A DNA stretch of 64,000 nucleotides, taken from assembly GCF_014851805.1 (NCBI RefSeq), contig NZ_JACVAK010000005.1, positions 185,407 through 249,406 of the forward strand, in the 5' to 3' direction. The notes below the pieces were generated by a model. That model worked only from the letters and a program-made list of their open reading frames with translations, was not told the DNA's origin and searched no databases. This stretch comes from Pseudoxanthomonas sp. PXM02 (GTDB lineage: Bacteria; Pseudomonadota; Gammaproteobacteria; Xanthomonadales; Xanthomonadaceae). Of the stretch, positions 10,092-18,503 are shown piece after piece (position 1 is the stretch's first letter; each line of letters begins with the position of its first letter). The position numbers were made by a program, and so were the translations under genes.

Positions 10092-10266
10092 GACGGGGTC
10101 CTGGGAAAGGGAAGGGTGAAGCCTGGGTGCGGAGAGGAATGCCCGGCGCCCGCCACCAACCCGGTGGAGGGCGGATGGACGGCAGAGCCATCCATCCCGG
10201 CGTCAATCGGAGGGAGACGAATCCTTCCGGGGCGCCTGCGCCAGGCAACGATTCCTGTGAAGCGGT
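10092..10266. repeat. intercistronic hairpins between flagellin genes C and B
   Basis: Same layout as the gap at 8725-8894. The 35-nt block recurs at 10141-10175. The next stem (10173-10197) has changed bases on both sides, so pairing is kept: 7 bp, one mismatch, 3 bp. The shared 17-mer is at 10208-10224, followed by a GCCTG/CAGGC mini-stem common to both gaps. Confidence 0.7.
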
Positions 10267-11469
10267 TTAGCGGAGCAGCGACATCACGTTCTGGGGCACC
10301 TGGTTGGCCTGGGCCAGCATGGCCGTACCGGCCTGCTGCAGGATCTGGGTGCGGGTCAGTTCGGCGGTTTCCTTGGCGAAGTCGGTGTCGCGGATGCGGC
10401 TACGCGAGGCGGCCAGGTTTTCCGAGCTGGTCTGCAGGTTGGCAACGACCGACGTGAAGCGGTTCTGCACCGCACCCAGGTCGGCGCGGGCCGAGTTGAC
10501 CGAGGTCAGCGCCTTGTCGACGATTTCCAGGGCCTGCTGCGCACCCTTGACCGAGCTGATGTCCAGGTTGCTGGCGAACTTCTTCGCCGGTGCCGAGGCG
10601 GCGACGGTCGCCGTGTAAGTCTGGCCGGAATCCGCGGCGTTCACGCCCGTCCAGGTACCGACGGTGGCGGTGATCGCCTTGAACGAGCCATCGGCATTGC
10701 TGCTGTCCTTGACCGAGGTCAGGGTCAGGCCGGTGGTGCCGTTGACTTCGGCATACACGCCGGTTTCACCGATCTTGGCGTTGATCGCGGTGGCCACGGC
10801 GGTGCGCGTCGCGGCGGCGGTCGCCGCACCATCCGCACCCTGCGTGACCTGCACGGTGTCGATGGCGACGCCGTTGATCTGCAAGCCGGAGATGCTGACG
10901 TTGGCGTTCGCGGTCAGGTTGCCCAGCGTCAGCGCATTGCTGTCGAAGCGGGCACCGCCCAGCGCATTGGCCTTCGCGTCGACGGTCTTGTCGATGGCGA
11001 TGGCCTGGCCGGCGTTGGCACCGACCTGGAACAGCTGGCTGGAGAACGAGCCGTCCAGCAGCTTGGTGCCGTTGAACTCGGACTGCTTGGCGACGCGGTC
11101 GATTTCGGCCGTCAGCTGCTTCACTTCCGCGTTCAGCGCCGCACGATCGGACGAGGAGTTCGTCGCGTTGGCCGACTGCACCGACAGCTCACGGATGCGC
11201 TGCAGGTTGTTGCCGATTTCGGTCAGCGAACCTTCCGCGACCTGGGCCAGCGAGATGCCGTCGTTGGCGTTGCGCACGGCAACGTCCAGGCCACGGATCT
11301 GGGTGGAGAAGCGTTCGGAAATCGCCAGGCCGGCGGCGTCGTCCTTCGCACTGTTGATGCGAAGACCCGACGACAGGCGCTGGATGGTGGTGGCGAGCGA
11401 AGCGCCGCTGGTGCTCAGGTTGCGCTGGGCATTCAACGACATCGTATTGGTATTGATTACCTGTGCCAT
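10267..11469 (-). CDS. fliC: flagellin C
   Basis: 400-aa flagellin with the conserved termini. The central region (about 180-305) is Thr/Ala/Asn-rich and contains phrases also seen in flagellin D (ETGVYAE, LTSVKDS, NLDISSVKGAQQAL), so C and D share more of the variable domain than other pairs. That fits recent duplication or gene conversion in the array. An 82-bp gap with a stem-loop separates it from flagellin D, and there is no promoter of its own that I can see. Confidence 0.96.
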   Translation of the reverse strand: MAQVINTNTMSLNAQRNLSTSGASLATTIQRLSSGLRINSAKDDAAGLAISERFSTQIRGLDVAVRNANDGISLAQVAEGSLTEIGNNLQRIRELSVQSANATNSSSDRAALNAEVKQLTAEIDRVAKQSEFNGTKLLDGSFSSQLFQVGANAGQAIAIDKTVDAKANALGGARFDSNALTLGNLTANANVSISGLQINGVAIDTVQVTQGADGAATAAATRTAVATAINAKIGETGVYAEVNGTTGLTLTSVKDSSNADGSFKAITATVGTWTGVNAADSGQTYTATVAASAPAKKFASNLDISSVKGAQQALEIVDKALTSVNSARADLGAVQNRFTSVVANLQTSSENLAASRSRIRDTDFAKETAELTRTQILQQAGTAMLAQANQVPQNVMSLLR

Positions 11470-11509
11470 GGAGGGTTCCTCAAGGCGGTGGGACGGGAAG
11501 AGGCGCTGG

Positions 11510-11541
11510 GCCCGGGCGGAGGGAGAGTGATCCGCCCGGGC
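11510..11541 (-). repeat. stem-loop between flagellin genes D and C
   Basis: Perfect 11-bp G/C stem (11510-11520 with 11531-11541) around a 10-nt loop in the 82-bp gap. There is no U-tract, so it is more likely an RNA-stabilising or attenuating element than a full terminator. Confidence 0.6.
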
Positions 11542-11551
11542 GGTTCTCCGC

Positions 11552-12724
11552 TTAGCGGAGCAGCGACATCACGTTCTGCGGCACCTGGTTGGCCTGGGCC
11601 AGCATGGCCGTACCGGCCTGCTGCAGGATCTGGGTGCGGGTCAGCTCGGCGGTTTCCTTGGCGAAGTCGGTATCGCGGATGCGGCTACGCGACGCGGCCA
11701 GGTTTTCCGAGCTGGTCTGCAGGTTGGCGACCACCGAGGTGAAGCGGTTCTGCACCGCACCCAGGTCGGCGCGGGCCGAGTTGACCGAGGTCAGCGCCTT
11801 GTCGACGACTTCCAGGGCCTGCTGCGCACCCTTGACCGAGCTGATGTCCAGGTTGCTGGCGTACTGCTTGGTCGGGGCGCCGCCCGCGGTGTAGCCGGCC
11901 GCCGTCGTGGCGAAGGCGGTGAACGCGCCGCTGGCGTTGACGCTGTCCTTGACCGAGGTCAGGGTGACCGCGCCGGCCGCATTGGCTTCGGCATAGACGC
12001 CGGTTTCGCCGACCTTGCTGTTGATGTGCGCGGCCAGCTGCTTGCCGGTTTCGCTGGCATTGGCGGCGGCCAGGCCGACGCTCTTCACGGTCAGGGATTC
12101 GAAGCTGACCGCCGTGCCCTTGCTGTCGGTGATGGTGAAGGCCGCGACCACCTGGTCGGTGTTGTCCGTGCCGGTCACGGCGGCGATGGTGCCCGTCGCG
12201 AACTGCGCGCCACCCAGGGCGTTGGCCTTGGCATCGACGGTCTTGTCGATGGCGATGGCCTGGCCCGCATTGGCGCCGACCTGGAACAGCTGGCTGGAGA
12301 ACGAGCCGTCCAGCAGCTTGGTGCCGTTGAACTCGGACTGCTTGGCGACACGGTCGATTTCGGCCGTCAGCTGCTTCACTTCCGCGTTCAGTGCCGCGCG
12401 GTCGGACGAGGAGTTCGTCGCGTTGGCCGACTGCACCGACAGCTCACGGATGCGCTGCAGGTTGTTGCCGATTTCGGTCAGCGAACCTTCCGCGACCTGC
12501 GCCAGCGAAATGCCGTCGTTGGCGTTGCGGACCGCGACGTCCAGGCCGCGGATCTGGGTGGAGAAGCGTTCGGAGATGGCCAGACCGGCCGCGTCGTCCT
12601 TGGCGCTGTTGATGCGGAGACCCGACGACAGACGCTGGATGGTCGTGGCCAGCGAGGCGCCGCTGGTGCTCAGATTGCGCTGAGCATTCAACGACATCGT
12701 GTTGGTGTTGATTACCTGTGCCAT
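11552..12724 (-). CDS. fliC: flagellin D
   Basis: 390-aa flagellin, the shortest of the five; the loss is in the central domain. Conserved ends are the same as in flagellin C for long stretches, and the middle carries ETGVYAEANAAG and the LTSVKDS phrase that also occurs in C. It starts 82 nt after flagellin E, with a weak GCACGG/CCGTGC stem (about 12750-12787) in the gap. All key terminal features for export and polymerisation are intact, so it should be a functional subunit. Confidence 0.96.
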   Translation of the reverse strand: MAQVINTNTMSLNAQRNLSTSGASLATTIQRLSSGLRINSAKDDAAGLAISERFSTQIRGLDVAVRNANDGISLAQVAEGSLTEIGNNLQRIRELSVQSANATNSSSDRAALNAEVKQLTAEIDRVAKQSEFNGTKLLDGSFSSQLFQVGANAGQAIAIDKTVDAKANALGGAQFATGTIAAVTGTDNTDQVVAAFTITDSKGTAVSFESLTVKSVGLAAANASETGKQLAAHINSKVGETGVYAEANAAGAVTLTSVKDSVNASGAFTAFATTAAGYTAGGAPTKQYASNLDISSVKGAQQALEVVDKALTSVNSARADLGAVQNRFTSVVANLQTSSENLAASRSRIRDTDFAKETAELTRTQILQQAGTAMLAQANQVPQNVMSLLR

Positions 12725-12806
12725 GAGAAGTTTTCCTTAGGCGTTTGCCGCACGGGGGATGGAGGGTTCAACGCTTCCCGGCCGTGCAACCCGGGACGTC
12801 AAAGGG

Positions 12807-14015
12807 TTAGTTCCGCAGCAGGGACATCACGTTCTGGGGCACCTGGTTGGCCTGGGCCAGCATGGCCGTACCGGCCTGCTGCAGGATCTGGGTGCGGGTC
12901 AGCTCCGCGGTTTCCTTGGCGAAATCGGTGTCGCGGATACGGCTGCGCGAGGCGGCCAGGTTTTCCGAGCTGGTCTGCAGGTTGGCGACCACCGAGGTGA
13001 AACGGTTCTGGATGGCGCCCAGGTCGGCGCGCGCGCCGTTGACCGAGGTCAGTGCCTTGTCCACCACTTCCAGGGCGCGCTGGGCGCCGGAGAAGGTCGT
13101 GATGTCCAGGCTCTGGACGAAGCTGTTGGTCGTGGCCAAGTCGCCGCCGTTGGTGCTGGTCTCGGTCAGGCCGAGGTTGGCGGCGCTGGAGACGGTGGCA
13201 CCGGTGACGGCCGGGCCGCCGAAGGCCAGATCGAAGCTCTGGCCACCCTTGATGGAGGTCAGGTTGATCACGCCGGCCTTGACCTCGGCGTAGACGCCGG
13301 TCTCGCCCAGCTTGGCGTTCAGCGCGGCAGCCGCGCCCTGGGTGATCGACTGGCCGGCCTTCACTTCGAAGGCGCCGATGTCGATGGTCTTGGTGACGCC
13401 GCCGCTGGTCGCGGTGACCTGCAGCTGCGAGTAGGTGGTATCGGCCGCAGCGGCGTCGACGCCCAGCGCGGTACCGGCATAAACATTGGCAAAGGTCACG
13501 CCACCCAGCGTCTGCGCGCGGGCGTCCACCACCTTGTCGATCGCGATCGCCTGGCCGGAGTTGGCACCCACCTGGAACAGCTGGCTGGTGAACGAACCGT
13601 CCAGCAGCTTGGTGCCGTTGAAGTCGGCCTGCTTGGCCACGCGGTCGATTTCAGCCGTCAGTTGCTTCACTTCGGCGTTCAGCGCGGCGCGGTCGGAGGC
13701 CGAGTTGCTGGCGTTGGACGACTGCACGGCCAGTTCGCGGATGCGCTGCAGGTTGTTGCCGATCTCGGTCAGCGAGCCTTCGGCGACCTGGGCCAGCGAG
13801 ATGCCGTCGTTGGCGTTGCGCACGGCAACGTCAAGGCCACGGATCTGCGTGCTGAAGCGTTCGGAAATCGCCAGGCCGGCGGCGTCGTCCTTCGCACTGT
13901 TGATGCGAAGACCCGACGACAGGCGCTGGATGGTGGTGGCGAGCGAAGCGCCGCTGGTGCTCAGGTTGCGCTGAGCGTTGAGCGACATCGTGTTGGTGTT
14001 GATGACCTGTGCCAT
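12807..14015 (-). CDS. fliC: flagellin E (first in the array)
   Basis: 402-aa flagellin and the most divergent of the five. Differences reach into the conserved part: NSASDRAAL for NSSSDRAAL, AKQADFNG for AKQSEFNG, DKVVDARAQTLGG for DKTVDAKANALGG, and an extra C-terminal Asn after MSLLR. Being first behind the sigma-28 promoter it may be the major subunit, with B-D forming minor or position-specific parts of the filament; that is inference. The start has GAGGAGACG before ATG. Confidence 0.96.
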   Translation of the reverse strand: MAQVINTNTMSLNAQRNLSTSGASLATTIQRLSSGLRINSAKDDAAGLAISERFSTQIRGLDVAVRNANDGISLAQVAEGSLTEIGNNLQRIRELAVQSSNASNSASDRAALNAEVKQLTAEIDRVAKQADFNGTKLLDGSFTSQLFQVGANSGQAIAIDKVVDARAQTLGGVTFANVYAGTALGVDAAAADTTYSQLQVTATSGGVTKTIDIGAFEVKAGQSITQGAAAALNAKLGETGVYAEVKAGVINLTSIKGGQSFDLAFGGPAVTGATVSSAANLGLTETSTNGGDLATTNSFVQSLDITTFSGAQRALEVVDKALTSVNGARADLGAIQNRFTSVVANLQTSSENLAASRSRIRDTDFAKETAELTRTQILQQAGTAMLAQANQVPQNVMSLLRN

Positions 14016-14110
14016 GTTCGTCTCCTCTTATTTGGATTCACGGCGTTGAAGGGAAAAAGACGCTGCCGGTTTGTTTTGGTTTGGCTAGTCGCCTTCGTGT
14101 TGCGAAATGA

Positions 14111-14137
14111 ATAACGGCGCTGCCAAAAAAACCTTTA
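14111..14137 (-). promoter_or_regulatory. sigma-28 (FliA) promoter of the flagellin array
   Basis: On the minus strand: TAAAGGTT - 11 nt - GCCGTTAT. Against the consensus TAAAGTTT-N11-GCCGATAA this is 7/8 and 6/8 with the exact spacer. It would give a leader of about 90 nt before flagellin E. No second FliA site is visible between the flagellin genes. Confidence 0.8.
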
Positions 14138-14165
14138 GCGTTCGTGCAAAAAAATGTGCTAGGCC

Positions 14166-14196
14166 GCCGAAACGCCCGTGGATTGGGCGTTTCGGC
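14166..14196 (-). terminator. rho-independent terminator upstream of the flagellin promoter
   Basis: Perfect 12-bp stem (14166-14177 with 14185-14196), 7-nt loop. In the minus direction it is followed after about 10 nt by seven T (opposite the A run at 14148-14154). It insulates the flagellin promoter from the upstream minus-strand genes. Confidence 0.7.
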
Positions 14197-14355
14197 CGAT
14201 GTCGAAAAACGTGATGGCGGCCCTAAAGAAGGGCGCGGGGGTGCCGTTAAGGGGCGCCCTTCAGGGCGCGTAGACGCGCGCGGACGCGCAGGCCGCCCGC
14301 TCAGGCGGGCAGCATCATCGCTATACGAAAGGAGGCAGCGCGTGCACGCACGCGA

Positions 14356-14934
14356 TCACGGCGTGGGCGTGCGCCACGCGTCGTCGGGATCGGCCAGCAG
14401 TGAGAGCGCCGGCATGCGGTATTCGCAACCCACCAGCGTGCGGCCCAGCAGGCCAGGATGTTCGCCGGCGTAGACAACCAGCGCATGGGCGTCGTCGAGT
14501 GCGCCGGACAATGGTGCATCCGCGCTTTCTTCCAATGCACGCTCGAGTTGCGCGGAGGCCTGCTCGATCGGGCTGTCGACCAGCAGCAGTACGCGGTTGT
14601 CGGTGATGACCACCGCATCGCTTTCATGGCCCCACGCCTGCACCGGGTCTTCGAGCCGGTAGAGATCCATCATCGGTGCGCTGTACTGGCGCTCGGTCTG
14701 CACGAATTCGTCCGGACGCTCGCGCCGCAACCGCGGCAGCAGGCCGGGCAGATCGACGGCGCTGGTCCGGCAGGTGAGCGCATCCAGCAGCGTATCCGTC
14801 GGTCCGTCCGTCACCGGAGATGGTGGCGGCGCGGGTGTCGTCGGCGGCGTGGCCGATTGCGCAGACAGCGGCAGTGCCGCGCTGGCCAGCCACGCGGCCA
14901 GCGCGAGGGGCAGGGCGTTATTCGATCTGCGCAT
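14356..14934 (-). CDS. exported protein of unknown function
   Basis: 192 aa with a signal peptide (two Arg, hydrophobic core, Ala-rich end, cleavage probably after SAQS near residue 27), then a Pro/Thr-rich linker. The mature part has two Cys that could pair (TCRTS and GCEYR) and looks like a small periplasmic domain. I do not recognise the family. The gene follows the TPR protein with a 17-nt overlap, so they are probably expressed together, and it ends before the terminator at 14166-14196. Confidence 0.7.
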   Translation of the reverse strand: MRRSNNALPLALAAWLASAALPLSAQSATPPTTPAPPPSPVTDGPTDTLLDALTCRTSAVDLPGLLPRLRRERPDEFVQTERQYSAPMMDLYRLEDPVQAWGHESDAVVITDNRVLLLVDSPIEQASAQLERALEESADAPLSGALDDAHALVVYAGEHPGLLGRTLVGCEYRMPALSLLADPDDAWRTPTP

Positions 14935-15772
14935 TCGCGTGGGCGGCGTCCAGCGCTTCCATGGCGTCGCGCGGCTTCAGCTTGCCGGCCTTCTCGAACG
15001 AAGCGGCGGCCGCGTCTTCCTTCTTGTCTCCATGCAGGAGCAACAGCACGTTGGCGTACTCGACATGGGCGATGGGCGAGTCCGGCGTCAGCTTGAGCGC
15101 GGTCTTGATGTGCGATTCCGCCTCGCCGGCCTTGGCGCCGTAAGTCAGCCCGCCGATCATCGCGCCGATCTTGTCGATGATCTCGGCGTGGTAGAGCGCC
15201 AGCGCGGTATGCGCCTCGGCATGCTTGGGTTCGCGCTCCAGCGTTGCGTCGAGGGCGGTGCGCACCTTGCCGGCGATGCCCTGCTTGAGCGCCTTGGCGA
15301 TGCTCAGGCCCTGGCTGTAGCGGCCGAGCGCGAACGCGTGGCGGTAGTGGCTGTTGGCCTCGTCGGGCAGCGCCTTGACTGCGGCTTCCGCCAGCTTGGC
15401 GGCCTGCTCGAAGCGCTTGAGCTGTTCGGCTTCGTCATCCACCAGATAGGTGGCGTGGATGCCCATGGCCTTTACCGCGACCGAGGCGCCCGGCGGCCCG
15501 AGGGCCTCGCCGGCTTCATAGGCCGCCTGGAAATCGCCACGGTGGAAGGCGCGCCACGCATCCTGCAGGCGCTGCGCCAGATCGGCGGGTTCGAGGCCCT
15601 TGGCAGCCTTGCCGGCAGCGGCGATCAGCGCTTTGGCGCGCTTTTCGTCAGGGTAGGGCTCCTGATCGCCGGCATGCAGCGCGGGCCAGGCTTTCTTCAG
15701 CGCATCGCCGGCATAGGCAAAGCCCTTGGCGTCGTGCGGAAACGGAGCCCACTTCGAAGATTTCGCTGCCAT
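14918..15772 (-). CDS. TPR-like cytoplasmic protein
   Basis: 284 aa of repeated helical pairs rich in Ala, Leu and Lys, such as the blocks around 75-110, 125-165 and 185-250 with TPR-like spacing (ALxLYxAE, Yxx-(x)A-x-PDSPxAH-EYANVLLLL). There is no signal peptide and no membrane segment. It is probably a scaffold for protein contacts; the partner is unknown. It lies divergent to the phasin-like gene across a 165-bp gap and is followed by the exported protein gene, which it overlaps by 17 nt. Confidence 0.75.
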   Translation of the reverse strand: MAAKSSKWAPFPHDAKGFAYAGDALKKAWPALHAGDQEPYPDEKRAKALIAAAGKAAKGLEPADLAQRLQDAWRAFHRGDFQAAYEAGEALGPPGASVAVKAMGIHATYLVDDEAEQLKRFEQAAKLAEAAVKALPDEANSHYRHAFALGRYSQGLSIAKALKQGIAGKVRTALDATLEREPKHAEAHTALALYHAEIIDKIGAMIGGLTYGAKAGEAESHIKTALKLTPDSPIAHVEYANVLLLLHGDKKEDAAAASFEKAGKLKPRDAMEALDAAHANAQIE

Positions 15773-15937
15773 CGATCATCCCTCCCAGGAAGCGGCGAGC
15801 ATCGCCGCGAACGCGTGTCGCAGGCAACCCCCACGCAATCCATCGCGCCAGCGGCCAATAGTGTGATTGCTCGACGCAGGCCGGACAGCATCCCGTCATG
15901 GAAGCCGACCATCGGGGTCGGCATGTGGATTGCCCCC

Positions 15938-16348
15938 ATGGCTGCCAAGAAGACCGCCCGCAAGACCCCCGAACCCACCCTCCGTCACGTCTGGCTCGCC
16001 GGCCTGGGCCTGATCGCCGTCGCCCGTCGCGAGGCCGTGGCTGCCGCGACGGACGCCTCCGATCGCCTGCAGGCTGCACGCAAGCAGGCCGAGACGTTCG
16101 CTGGCCAGGCACAGCGCGATGTCCTGGGCCGGCTCGCCGAGGTGCGTGAACAGGGTGAAGCCAGCGTCGAGCGTTTCAGTGCCGATGTGGAAGCCCGTCT
16201 GGAACCCGTGCTGACCAAGCTGGGCCTGAAGAAGCCGGCCCGAAAGGCGGCGCCCCGTGCGCGCAAGAAGCCGGCGGCCAAGAAGACGCGCTCCACGCCG
16301 GTTCGCAAGCCGGCGGCGAAGCGGACCCTCCGCCGCAGCCGCGCCTGA
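15938..16348 (+). CDS. phasin-like protein with basic histone-like tail
   Basis: 136 aa. The N-terminal half is a long amphipathic helix region (RHVWLAGLGLIAVARREA onward) as in PhaI/PhaF granule proteins, and the last 40 residues are a Lys/Arg/Ala/Pro tail (KKPAAKKTRS type) like PhaF, which can bind nucleic acid. It starts MAAKKTARK; an in-frame ATG 15 nt upstream is possible, and neither has a strong RBS. Phasins coat polyhydroxyalkanoate granules, and the tail can link them to DNA at division. A second phasin is at 23281. No PHA synthase is in the window. Confidence 0.75.
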   Translation: MAAKKTARKTPEPTLRHVWLAGLGLIAVARREAVAAATDASDRLQAARKQAETFAGQAQRDVLGRLAEVREQGEASVERFSADVEARLEPVLTKLGLKKPARKAAPRARKKPAAKKTRSTPVRKPAAKRTLRRSRA

Positions 16349-16374
16349 CGCGCAAGGCATCGCTCCTTCAAGCA

Positions 16375-16400
16375 GAACGCCCCGGCATGCCGGGGCGTTC
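16375..16400 (+). terminator. terminator after the phasin-like gene
   Basis: A 26-nt perfect palindrome forming an 11-bp GC-rich stem with a CATG loop, 26 nt after the stop. The tail TTGTTA is only moderately T-rich. It may act in both directions, as the convergent GFA-family gene ends 19 nt further on. Confidence 0.7.
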
Positions 16401-16418
16401 TTGTTAAGGCGTTTCCGC

Positions 16419-16826
16419 TCAGAGATGGCGGGTGACGGCGGGTTCGGAGAACCAGTCATTGTCGCGCCCATTGGAATATCGGATCGGAACCTCGGCAAGC
16501 GCTGCGGGTTCCACGTCGTCCAGGCAGGCCAGGTTCACCGAGTAATAGCGTCCGCCCAGCACCTCCAGCTCGCCGCGGCCGAACGATTTCACCCCGCAAT
16601 GCTTGCAGAACAGGTGTTCCACCATGCCAGTGCCGAACGGATAACGGGTCAGCGCATCCTCGCCCTGCTGCAGGCGGAAGGCGTCCGGCTTGACGATGGC
16701 GCCCCAGTACCGGGTCTTGGTGCAGATCGAGCAGTTGCAGCGCCCGCTGCCGTGGGTGAGATCGAGGTCCACGTCGTAGCGGACGGCGCCGCAATGGCAG
16801 CTGCCACGGTAGGTCTGGACGGTCAT
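16419..16826 (-). CDS. GFA-family zinc-binding protein
   Basis: 135 aa with the Mss4-like fold of the glutathione-dependent formaldehyde-activating family. Zinc ligands are visible: CHCG near residue 10, CNCSIC at about 31-36 and CKHCG near 74. The family name comes from Gfa of Paracoccus, but most members have no proven reaction and may only bind glutathione adducts or zinc. It is divergently placed from the WYL regulator gene with an 88-bp gap, so that regulator may control it. Confidence 0.85.
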   Translation of the reverse strand: MTVQTYRGSCHCGAVRYDVDLDLTHGSGRCNCSICTKTRYWGAIVKPDAFRLQQGEDALTRYPFGTGMVEHLFCKHCGVKSFGRGELEVLGGRYYSVNLACLDDVEPAALAEVPIRYSNGRDNDWFSEPAVTRHL

Positions 16827-16914
16827 CGGGCCTTGCTCCCTGCTGGATGGTGGGTGCCAGTGTCGCGGGTATCGAGGACAGGATCAGTCCTCAATAGGGG
16901 CGCATACTGGCTCC

Positions 16915-17868
16915 ATGCTCAGCACCTCCAACCGTCTTCTCCGCCTGCTGTCGTTGATGCAGTCCCGTCGCCATTGGACCGGCGCGGAGCTTAGCCAGCG
17001 GCTGGAGGTCGATCGCCGCACACTCCGCCGCGACGTCGAGCGCCTGCGCGAACTCGGCTATCCGATCGACGCCTCGCCGGGCCTGGGCGGCGGCTACCGG
17101 CTCGGGTCGGGGTCGGCGATGCCGCCCGTGCTGCTGGAGGACGATGAAGCGGTCGCGGTGGCCGTGGCCCTGCGCACGGCGGCGGCCAGCGTGGGGCGGA
17201 TGGAAGACACGGCGCTGCGGTTGCTGTCGAAGCTCGATCAATGGTTGCCCGCGCGCCTGCGCAAGCGCGCCAGTGCGCTGTACTCGGTGACGCTGTCGCT
17301 GGCGGGTGGCGTGCCGACCTCCGATGTGGACCTGCTGCTGCGCATCGCCGGTGCGTGCCGTGACGGCTTCCGGCTGCGGATGCATTACCGGGACCGCAGC
17401 CAGCGCGCCACCGAACGCCTGATCGAGCCGTTGCGCCTGGTGCATACCGGCAGCCGCTGGTACCTGGTGGCGTGGGACCTGAAGCGCGAGGATTGGCGGA
17501 CATTCCGCGTCGATCGCGTGCAGTCGTTGCACGACACCGGTACGCAGTTCCCACCGCGCGAGTTCCCGGGCGATGTGGCGGACTACGTCGCCAAGTCGAT
17601 CACCCAGCCGTTCACCCGTTACCAGATCCGGCTGCGGTTGCCGGGTCCGGTGGCCGAGCAGGCCACGCGCGTGCCGCCGTGGTGCGGCATCCTGGAAGCC
17701 GGCGATGCGCAACACTGCATGCTGGAACTGGGCGCCGAGTCGATCGATGCGCTGCTCGCGCTGATGGCCCTGATCGGTCCTGACTTCGAGATCATCGACG
17801 ATCGCGGACTGCTACCTGAACTGCGCACTGCGTCGGCGCGCCTGGAACAGGCGCTGCGAGCGGCCTGA
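16915..17868 (+). CDS. YafY/DeoR-like HTH and WYL-domain regulator
   Basis: 317 aa. N-terminal winged HTH (5-60: RLLRLLSLMQSRRHWTGAEL, then VDRRTLRRDVERLRELGYPI), a helical linker, and a C-terminal WYL domain with the GSRWYLVAWDLKREDWRTFR strand motif near 175-200. WYL domains sense ligands, often single-stranded nucleic acid ends or small molecules; many of these regulators respond to stress. It is divergent from the GFA-family gene, its most likely target. Length and domain order are complete. Confidence 0.9.
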   Translation: MLSTSNRLLRLLSLMQSRRHWTGAELSQRLEVDRRTLRRDVERLRELGYPIDASPGLGGGYRLGSGSAMPPVLLEDDEAVAVAVALRTAAASVGRMEDTALRLLSKLDQWLPARLRKRASALYSVTLSLAGGVPTSDVDLLLRIAGACRDGFRLRMHYRDRSQRATERLIEPLRLVHTGSRWYLVAWDLKREDWRTFRVDRVQSLHDTGTQFPPREFPGDVADYVAKSITQPFTRYQIRLRLPGPVAEQATRVPPWCGILEAGDAQHCMLELGAESIDALLALMALIGPDFEIIDDRGLLPELRTASARLEQALRAA

Positions 17869-17876
17869 GCCGGGCG

Positions 17877-18503
17877 TCAGTCGCTGTAGGCCTGGGTCAG
17901 CGTGTTCAGGTGGACGCGCTCCGCATCGCGCAGGAACGGCGCCACCAGCATCATCACCTGCACGATGCCCTGGCGGATCGCGGCCTGTTCGTCCTTCTCG
18001 CCCCGCGTGGACGCGTAGTTCAGCCAGAAGGTCGAAATCACCAGCACGTTGGTGGCGGTCGCCGCCAGTTCCGCCGCCGAGGCACGCATCACGCCCGCAT
18101 GGCCCATGCCGCGCATCACCGCATGCGCGCTGTCATCTGCGCGCTTGAGGATGCGGGCGAAACGCAGGCGCAGGCGCCGGTTGCGGCTGAGGATTTCCAC
18201 CAGGTCGCGGTACAGGAAGCGGTAGTCCCAGATGCACTCGAACACCAGGTGCAGCTGCAGCCAGATGTCCTCGAGTCCCGGCAGGCGATCCGTGGGTGGC
18301 GTCAGGGCGGCATCCATGCGCTCTTCGTAGCGTGCGAAGAGCTGCTCGATGATGTCGTCCTTGTTGCGGAAGTGGTAGTACAGGTTGCCGGGGCTGATCT
18401 CCAGCTCGTCGGCGATGTGGTTGGTTGTGACGTGCGGCTCGCCCTGCGTGTTGAACATCGCCAGGGCGGCGTCGAGGATGCGCTGGCGGGTGTCGCGCGC
18501 CAC
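17877..18503 (-). CDS. TetR-family transcriptional regulator
   Basis: 208 aa beginning with GTG. The HTH is at about 25-50 (VTTNHIADELEISPGNLYYH) followed by the helical ligand domain with Trp and aromatic residues typical of regulators that bind acyl-CoA-like or other greasy ligands. The GTG overlaps the stop of the acyl-CoA-binding protein gene by 1 nt (TAGTG), so the two are translationally coupled. The pair faces the fatty acyl reductase gene across 151 bp, so repression of that gene by acyl-CoA sensing is an attractive guess. Confidence 0.85.
   Translation of the reverse strand: MARDTRQRILDAALAMFNTQGEPHVTTNHIADELEISPGNLYYHFRNKDDIIEQLFARYEERMDAALTPPTDRLPGLEDIWLQLHLVFECIWDYRFLYRDLVEILSRNRRLRLRFARILKRADDSAHAVMRGMGHAGVMRASAAELAATATNVLVISTFWLNYASTRGEKDEQAAIRQGIVQVMMLVAPFLRDAERVHLNTLTQAYSD

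Larger units (their letters stand above)
14016..14355. other. flagellin-array promoter region
   Basis: 340 bp between the first flagellin gene and the hypothetical gene above it. Contents: an AT-rich stretch with the sigma-28 promoter (14111-14137), a perfect 12-bp terminator stem (14166-14196), and GC-rich hairpins around 14254-14312. No coding signal. The flgK/flgL genes that often lie here in relatives are absent. Confidence 0.7.

Noticed and set aside
14143..14165. RpoN-like pattern TAGCAC...TTGCA above the flagellin promoter
   Set aside because: AG in place of GG and 11-nt spacing; the sigma-28 site next to it is a far better match.
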